A program made the translations under genes and the position numbers. A stretch of 46,575 bases of DNA from Chryseobacterium sp. Leaf394 (lineage in GTDB: Bacteria; Bacteroidota; Bacteroidia; Flavobacteriales; Weeksellaceae), in NCBI RefSeq assembly GCF_001424105.1, contig NZ_LMQH01000011.1, forward strand, positions 682,955 through 729,529. The letters are read 5' to 3'. Below are positions 41,970-46,575 of this stretch, piece after piece. Position 1 is the first letter of the stretch, and each line of letters opens with the position of its first letter. Below the pieces are notes generated by a model. It saw only the letters and a program-made list of their open reading frames with translations. It did no database searches and was not told the DNA's origin.

Positions 41970-42257
41970 GCGGGTTTTGGGGTTCGGGTTTCGGGTTTCG
42001 AGATTTAGGTTTCGGGATTCGGGTTTTGCGATTCGTGGTTTAGGATCAGGAGTTAGTATTTTGAGATTTTTGTTTGGAATTGTTTTTCGATATAGAAGGA
42101 TTTGACCAGGCGATTTCAAATATCAGCAGTGAGTAAAGACTTTTGACAGAATTAAATCTCTATTTCTCTATTTAAAATCCGTAACCTCCATCTAATACCT
42201 CGCATCCCGTATCCCGCATCTCACATCCCGTATCCCGAAACCCGTATCTCGCACCCG
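41970..42257. repeat. Low-complexity inverted repeat between tyrS and the sigma gene
   Basis: The left arm (41970-42044) is built of degenerate GGGTTTCGGG/GGGATTCGGG units. The right arm (42200-42257) is the reverse-complement type, with degenerate CATCCCGTATCCCG units. The arms could pair imperfectly across about 155 nt. The spacer holds no gene I can support. The right arm ends one base before the -33 box of the sigma promoter. Similar degenerate tracts are seen between genes in Chryseobacterium; their role is unknown. Confidence 0.6.
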
Positions 42258-42258
42258 T

Positions 42259-42288
42259 TTGTTTTTTAATCAAAATCAATTATATTTG
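42259..42288 (+). promoter_or_regulatory. Full consensus promoter of the ECF sigma factor gene
   Basis: TTG (42259-42261), exactly 19 bases, then TATATTTG (42281-42288): a complete Bacteroidota promoter. It lies 6 nt before ATG 42295, so transcription should begin at, or a few bases before, the start codon. This also rules out the longer frame that would start at the TTG of the -33 box. Confidence 0.7.
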
Positions 42289-42294
42289 TTAGTA

Positions 42295-42852
42295 ATGAAC
42301 GACGAACAATTATTTCTGCTCATTTCCAAAGCCAATGATAAGGATCAGAAGGCTCAGACAAGGCTCATCAACATTTTCTGGGTTGATGTTTTTTCTTTTG
42401 TGATGAAAAAAGTGAGGGATGAAAACGATGCCGATGAAATTACAGTCAATGTCTTCTCTAAGGTTTTGTCTAAACTGGATATGTATGATCCTCATTTTCA
42501 GTTTAAAACATGGATTTTGACAATTGCTCAAAATACCATCATCGATTTCTGGCGCAAAAAATCCCGCGAAAATCAGGATCCTACGGAGAATCTGGATGAG
42601 GTAAAAAATCAGTTTGCAAAATCTCCGGAAGAACTGATGATTTCTGATGAAGAACAGAAAAAAATTATAAAAACCATAGAATCTCTCGACAAAAATTATC
42701 AGGATATTTTAAGACTCAGATTTTTTGAAGAGAAAAGCATCAAAGAAATTGCTGAAGAGCTTGGAATTTCGGTTGCCAATACCAAAGTACGTGTAATGCG
42801 GGCTAAAAAAGTTTTGGCGGAGTTGCTTAAAAATAATGATTTCGAAGAGTAA
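42295..42852 (+). CDS. ECF-type sigma-70 factor
   Basis: The 185-residue protein has sigma region 2 (NDADEITVNVFSKVLSKL, FKTWILTIAQNTIIDFWRK) and region 4 (LDKNYQDILRLRFFEEKSIKEI, AEELGISVANTKVRVMRAKK). No anti-sigma gene follows; the next gene, 15 nt on, is a PhyH-like oxygenase. I chose ATG 42295 because a full promoter overlaps the alternative upstream start. Target promoters are unknown. Confidence 0.9.
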   Translation: MNDEQLFLLISKANDKDQKAQTRLINIFWVDVFSFVMKKVRDENDADEITVNVFSKVLSKLDMYDPHFQFKTWILTIAQNTIIDFWRKKSRENQDPTENLDEVKNQFAKSPEELMISDEEQKKIIKTIESLDKNYQDILRLRFFEEKSIKEIAEELGISVANTKVRVMRAKKVLAELLKNNDFEE

Positions 42853-42867
42853 TTTATTTTTTAAAAA

Positions 42868-43581
42868 ATGAATTTAGCACATAAAAAATCTGAAATTTCA
42901 GAACTAGGTTTTACTGTGATTGAAAAGGTTTTTTCAGATTCCGAAATTGAAAAAATCAGTCAGGTGATCCAAGACATCGACACTTCAAAAGAAACGTTCA
43001 GAAAGTCGGAAGATCTTTTTGCCATACGTCAGTTTTTGAAGGAAATTCCTGAGGTGAAAGATTTGATTTTTAATGAAAATTTAAAAACGATCATCAAAGA
43101 AATTTTTAGCGAAAATTATTTTGCCGTTAAAAGCATTTACTTCGATAAACCTGAAAAATCAAACTGGTATGTTGCCTATCATCAAGATTTAACCATCTCT
43201 GTTGATAAAAAGGTCGAACTGGAAAACTTTGGACCGTGGACAACGAAACAGAATCAGTTTGCGGTACAGCCACCGTTAGATATTCTTGAAAATATTTTCA
43301 CCATAAGAATTCATTTAGACGACACTGACGAAAATAATGGCGCATTAAAAGTCGTTCCAAAATCCCACGCAAAAGGAATTAACAGGCCCGAAACCGTCGA
43401 CTGGAATGTGGAAACTGAAAATATCTGCAGCGTTGAAAAAGGTGGTGTGATGATTATGAAACCTCTGCTTCTTCACGGTTCTAACCGTACGACGAATGGA
43501 AAGAAGAGGAGAGTGATTCATATTGAGTTTTCTGATAGGGAATTGCCGGAGGAGTTGAATTGGTCGGAGAGGATGATTTGA
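42868..43581 (+). CDS. Phytanoyl-CoA dioxygenase-like Fe(II)/2-oxoglutarate oxygenase
   Basis: The 237-residue oxygenase keeps the metal triad His105-x-Asp107 (YHQDL) and His203 (LLHGSNRT), with Arg215 (KKRRVIHIEF) as the likely 2-oxoglutarate anchor. The double-stranded beta-helix core is complete (IHLDDTDENNGALKVVPKSH). PhyH-like bacterial enzymes hydroxylate varied small molecules such as ectoine or amino acids; the substrate is unknown here. It is encoded 15 nt after the sigma factor and 12 nt before a membrane-protein gene, so the three form one operon. Confidence 0.85.
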   Translation: MNLAHKKSEISELGFTVIEKVFSDSEIEKISQVIQDIDTSKETFRKSEDLFAIRQFLKEIPEVKDLIFNENLKTIIKEIFSENYFAVKSIYFDKPEKSNWYVAYHQDLTISVDKKVELENFGPWTTKQNQFAVQPPLDILENIFTIRIHLDDTDENNGALKVVPKSHAKGINRPETVDWNVETENICSVEKGGVMIMKPLLLHGSNRTTNGKKRRVIHIEFSDRELPEELNWSERMI

Positions 43582-43593
43582 TAGTGCATAAAA

Positions 43594-44184
43594 ATGATAA
43601 AAAGAAACTGGCTTTTAATTCCAATGCTGATTCTTGGATTTTATTATAATCTTTGGAGAATTCAAAACGCAGATACTGAAATGGTGTTTCAGGAGTTTTT
43701 TTATGCATTTCTGCTTTTATTATTTTTAATTTTTTTCGGTTTTGCTGTAAAGAAAGATTTTAAAAAATATCGTATTTCAAAATCATTGAAGAGTTTTATA
43801 CCTTCCACAATCGGATTTTTGATCTTAATTTCTTTTGCAGTGAATGCTTTTGTTCTAAGTTTGAGAGATCATTCCCGCGTTATAATGCATGCCGGATATG
43901 ATGGAGATTTTAATGGTGCATGGTTTGAATTCAGGGAAGACGGAACTTATAAATTTGTTGACCATGCCGGAATCGGAGCGGATATTACACGAGGGAATTA
44001 TGAAATCAAAGACTCAATTATAACTATTGACAGATGCAAAATTGGAAATGTAATTGTTTCGAATAAACTGGCTGTAAGAAAAGATTCAACTAATACTAAA
44101 GTGCTTGTACAGATTGATAACAGACATTCAGTGTTAGATGATTTAATAAAGTTTTCTGTCACGAACTTTAATTGTGATCCATAA
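43594..44184 (+). CDS. Hypothetical membrane protein with C-terminal beta domain
   Basis: The 196-residue protein has three hydrophobic helices (about 5-19, 32-50 and 70-90). An outside domain of ~100 residues follows, with GAWFEFREDGTYKFVDHAG and NYEIKDSIITIDRCKIG, a pattern seen in lipocalin-like or META-like small beta domains of Bacteroidota. No family is firmly recognised. It is the last gene of the sigma-PhyH operon. About 80 bp of AT-rich sequence, without a clear terminator, separate it from the convergent AraC gene. Confidence 0.7.
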   Translation: MIKRNWLLIPMLILGFYYNLWRIQNADTEMVFQEFFYAFLLLLFLIFFGFAVKKDFKKYRISKSLKSFIPSTIGFLILISFAVNAFVLSLRDHSRVIMHAGYDGDFNGAWFEFREDGTYKFVDHAGIGADITRGNYEIKDSIITIDRCKIGNVIVSNKLAVRKDSTNTKVLVQIDNRHSVLDDLIKFSVTNFNCDP

Positions 44185-44267
44185 TTGGTTCATGTAGTAT
44201 TGATTGTTACTTTGTATCTATGATGTATAATATATAATATATTAGAAACCAGTATAACACATAAAGA

Positions 44268-45815
44268 TTATTCTTTCTTTAAATATTCAATAAACTTAGA
44301 TGGCGTTAATCCTGTTTGCTGTTTAAAAATGTTCACAAAATAACTGTAAGAACTAAAACCGCACTCTTCGGCAAGATAGGCGATTTTAAAATTCAGATAT
44401 TCAGGATTGGTTCTGAGTTTTTGCGTGATGTAGTTGATTCTTAATTCGTTGATGTAGCCATTAAAATTAGTATTTTTATGGGTTTTGATAATTTTTGAAA
44501 GGTAATTTACATTTGTATTAAACGCTGAAGCGATAGAGCTTAGACTGATTTCCTGAGAAAGATATTGTTCCTTTTTTTCAAAATTATTAAGTTTTTTAAG
44601 GAGTTCATTTTCTTTCTCGTCGGAAATATTAGAAACCGTAGTTAATTCTTTTTCACTATTTCTGATTTCTAATTTTTCATGAAGCTGCTTTTCATATTTT
44701 TCAATCAATCCAATTTCTGTGATTCTTTTAAGTTCTTTTATTTTTTTATAGCGAATCATCAGTTTTATACTGAAAAATATGATGATTATGATGAGAATTG
44801 CAAAACCTGAAATAATAAGGTAAACTTTAGCATCCTGTTCTTTTTGTTTATCGACTAAAATTTGATTTGAAACACTATCTGTTAATTTTTTTTTATTTAC
44901 CTGATTACTATTAAACTGTTCTAATGCCTTCGTATTATAAATCATAAAATTTTTGGTATCACCCAGTTCTTCATACATAAACGACATATCTTCGTAAATA
45001 ATCAACAATTTATTTGGATTTTTCAGTTTGATTACAAGAGGTAAAACTTTTTTATAATAATAGATTGCGCTATCATTTTTGTTGGCAGAATAATAGGTTC
45101 GTGCCATTCCAAATAAGGCATTTGCTTCTGTGACCGGAGTGTTAATTTTCTTGGAAATAGCAAGAGCATGCCTAGAATAGTATATTGCGGAATCACTTTT
45201 TTCAAGGTCTGAATAAGAGGATGCAAGATTAGTATATTGAGTTACAAGCTCATTTTGTCTTATTTTTTCATTACTTATTTTTAAACAGTACTGTAGAGCT
45301 ATTTTATCATAAACCAATTGCTTTGGCAGATTATTTTTAATCTCTTCAAATATTGATTTACATCTATAAATATTACCTACTGCCACATAATAATCATCAC
45401 CCTCCAGGTTTTTACTTACAGATAATGCCTTCTCAAGAGTTTCTTCTGTCTTATTGTAAAAATTAGAGTTAGCATAAATATTTGCTAATTTCATTAATGC
45501 TCTAACTTCATACAGGTGGTTTTTTTCTTTTTGTGATAAGTCGAGAAGTTTATTAGAAAGTTCTAAAGCTTTTTTCTCATTACCTATGTAATTATAATCT
45601 GAGATCAGGTAAAATAAAGATCTCATTTTGCCTTTACCGTAATTGATTTTCTCAGATTGATTATAAATTTTTGAAATGATAAATATAGATTTATTTTTAT
45701 CAGTTAATTTAGAAGCTTTAGTGATCAAACTGTCAATTGTATCGGGAGCGTACAGTTGTGCGTTCGTTTTTAGAAAAAATGCTACAAGCACGAAGAAGTA
45801 GAATTTTATTTTCAA
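44268..45815 (-). CDS. TPR-AraC membrane regulator
   Basis: The 515-residue one-protein sensor-regulator has a signal peptide (FFVLVAFFLKTNAQ), about 300 residues of TPR-like repeats in the periplasm, a membrane helix near 329-350 (VYLIISGFAILIIIIIFFSI), a coiled linker, and an AraC-type HTH at the C-terminus (NVNYLSKIIKTHKN, AYLAEECGFSSYSYF, FKQQTGLTPSKFIEYL). The frame begins with TTG at 45815, which gives a sensible signal peptide; no in-frame ATG fits better. It starts 16 nt after the stop of a close paralogue on the same strand. The target genes are unknown. Confidence 0.85.
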   Translation of the reverse strand: MKIKFYFFVLVAFFLKTNAQLYAPDTIDSLITKASKLTDKNKSIFIISKIYNQSEKINYGKGKMRSLFYLISDYNYIGNEKKALELSNKLLDLSQKEKNHLYEVRALMKLANIYANSNFYNKTEETLEKALSVSKNLEGDDYYVAVGNIYRCKSIFEEIKNNLPKQLVYDKIALQYCLKISNEKIRQNELVTQYTNLASSYSDLEKSDSAIYYSRHALAISKKINTPVTEANALFGMARTYYSANKNDSAIYYYKKVLPLVIKLKNPNKLLIIYEDMSFMYEELGDTKNFMIYNTKALEQFNSNQVNKKKLTDSVSNQILVDKQKEQDAKVYLIISGFAILIIIIIFFSIKLMIRYKKIKELKRITEIGLIEKYEKQLHEKLEIRNSEKELTTVSNISDEKENELLKKLNNFEKKEQYLSQEISLSSIASAFNTNVNYLSKIIKTHKNTNFNGYINELRINYITQKLRTNPEYLNFKIAYLAEECGFSSYSYFVNIFKQQTGLTPSKFIEYLKKE

Positions 45816-45831
45816 ATTTATATTTTTAAAA

Positions 45832-46575
45832 TTATTTTTGTTTTGATTCTTCTTTCTTTAGATAATCAATAAACTTTGAAGGCGTCAACCCTGTTTGCTG
45901 CTTAAAAATATTCACGAAATAACTGTAAGAATTATATCCGCATTCTTCCGCCAAATATGATATTTTATAAGTATGATATTCCGGATTATTTTTCAGTTTA
46001 TTGATTATGTAATTGATTCTTAATTTGTTGATGTATCCGTTGAAGTTATTATCCTTATGTTTTTTAATTACTTTTGACAGATAATTGACATTCGTATTGA
46101 AGCTGGCAGATAAAGATGCTAAATTAATTTCCGCAGATAAATATTGCTCTTTTCTCTCAAAGCTTTTAAGTTTTGATACCAGTACATTTTCCTTTTCATC
46201 GGAAATGTTTGAATTAATCAGATTCTGCTCTGCTACGGTTTCAGTAAAGATTTGCTGATTTTCAGGATTAGATTTATTCTCCAGATCGGCAATGATTGTA
46301 ATAAACTTTTTGTAATCTCTTTTATTTTTATAAAACTGATAAAGCGTATATGAAGATACAATTAGTAAGAGGAATAGCAAAGAACCGATCATCCAGTATT
46401 TTGTACGATTTGATTTTGCGAACTCTTTTGTATTATCAGTATCAATCAGTTTTAGCGTTTGATTGAGCTCATTACGCTTAGTAACATCCATGCTGTCTTT
46501 GAGCTGGAAAAAAATCCTGTCATACTTGATACTATTTTCCCTGTCACCAATTTTTAGATATGCAGCACGTATATA
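45832..46575 (-). CDS. TPR-AraC membrane regulator, 5' end outside window
   Basis: The frame is open from the right edge of the window (reading YIRAAYLKIGDREN) through to TAA at 45832, so the ATG at 46491 is internal and the gene continues beyond the window. Visible parts are the end of a TPR-like region, a membrane helix (MIGSLLFLLLIVSSYTLYQF), a linker, and a C-terminal AraC HTH (YLSKVIKKHKDNNFNGY, AEECGYNSYSYF, QQTGLTPSKFIDYL). The HTH is nearly the same as in the next gene, showing a tandem duplication; the intergenic gap is 16 nt. Confidence 0.85.
   Translation of the reverse strand, partial: YIRAAYLKIGDRENSIKYDRIFFQLKDSMDVTKRNELNQTLKLIDTDNTKEFAKSNRTKYWMIGSLLFLLLIVSSYTLYQFYKNKRDYKKFITIIADLENKSNPENQQIFTETVAEQNLINSNISDEKENVLVSKLKSFERKEQYLSAEINLASLSASFNTNVNYLSKVIKKHKDNNFNGYINKLRINYIINKLKNNPEYHTYKISYLAEECGYNSYSYFVNIFKQQTGLTPSKFIDYLKKEESKQK

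Noticed and set aside
41919..42119. 66-codon minus-strand frame between tyrS and the sigma gene
   Set aside because: It is made by the degenerate G/T-rich repeat (product is Pro/Asn/Arg/Lys low-complexity) and spans the tyrS promoter box.
41970..42257. CRISPR array or tandem-repeat locus
   Set aside because: Units are short, degenerate and without constant spacers; arms are of opposite orientation, so this is an imperfect inverted low-complexity repeat.

Overview
The window reads as a chromosomal segment of a Bacteroidota bacterium of the class Flavobacteriia, most like Chryseobacterium or a close Weeksellaceae relative. The evidence is the AT-rich sequence, secreted proteins with C-terminal type IX secretion (T9SS) sorting domains, lipoproteins with an acidic export signal just after the lipobox cysteine, promoters of the Bacteroidota form TTG-N19-TAnnTTTG, and degenerate insertion sequences of families common there. 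The genus is inferred by eye and was not tested by alignment.

Layout. (1) 1-6.3 kb is a decayed accessory zone. It holds a lipoprotein with a Gly/Ala-rich hydrophobic core plus a 59-residue membrane protein in one small operon, an IS5-type transposase remnant, two broken secreted-protein genes, an intact T9SS propeller-type protein, a composite tRNA-like/terminator repeat, and a heavily decayed ISAon1-like transposase. (2) 6.4-17.6 kb is a collinear plus-strand run for molybdoenzymes. It encodes an isoquinoline-1-oxidoreductase-type hydroxylase (2Fe-2S subunit, diheme cytochrome c, Tat-type molybdopterin subunit), an XdhC-like maturation factor, and most of the molybdenum cofactor (Moco) pathway: MoaA, a MocA-like nucleotidyltransferase, MoeA, a TauE/SafE permease, a small secreted sulfite-oxidase-fold protein, MoaD, a ThiF/MoeB-rhodanese fusion, MoaE and a MoaC-MoaB fusion. 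It ends at a hairpin terminator. (3) 17.8-21.5 kb encodes a second hydroxylase of PaoABC (YagTSR) type. A convergent cysteine desulfurase (21.6-22.7 kb) faces it across a shared terminator. (4) 23.5-29.2 kb is all minus strand, with two groups of secreted proteins: one with a repeated C-terminal module, one with T9SS domains and a C1q-like protein. They sit beside a membrane TPR-LuxR regulator. (5) 30.9-33.4 kb carries a PAS-rich soluble histidine kinase and a single-domain response regulator. (6) 33.7-46.6 kb is mostly housekeeping or unknown: stress flavoprotein, L,D-transpeptidase, retropepsin-PDZ protein, esterase, tyrS, an ECF sigma factor, a PhyH-like dioxygenase and two tandem TPR-AraC regulators, the last cut by the window edge.

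How it fits together. The Moco operon can make MPT from GTP (MoaA, MoaC, MoaD/E, MoeB), insert Mo (the MoaB/Mog-like domain and MoeA) and probably convert it to the cytosine dinucleotide form (MocA-like). XdhC and perhaps the desulfurase would supply the sulfido ligand needed by both hydroxylases. The diheme cytochrome suggests that the first enzyme delivers electrons to the respiratory chain from the periplasm.

The most unusual non-coding signal is an ~86-bp composite (tRNA 3'-end-like, hairpin, second tRNA 3'-end-like) present twice in direct orientation at 4991 and 34305, bracketing about 29 kb that includes the whole molybdoenzyme region. The lipoprotein/mini-membrane-protein pair at 234-1350 is the best candidate for an undescribed two-gene system.
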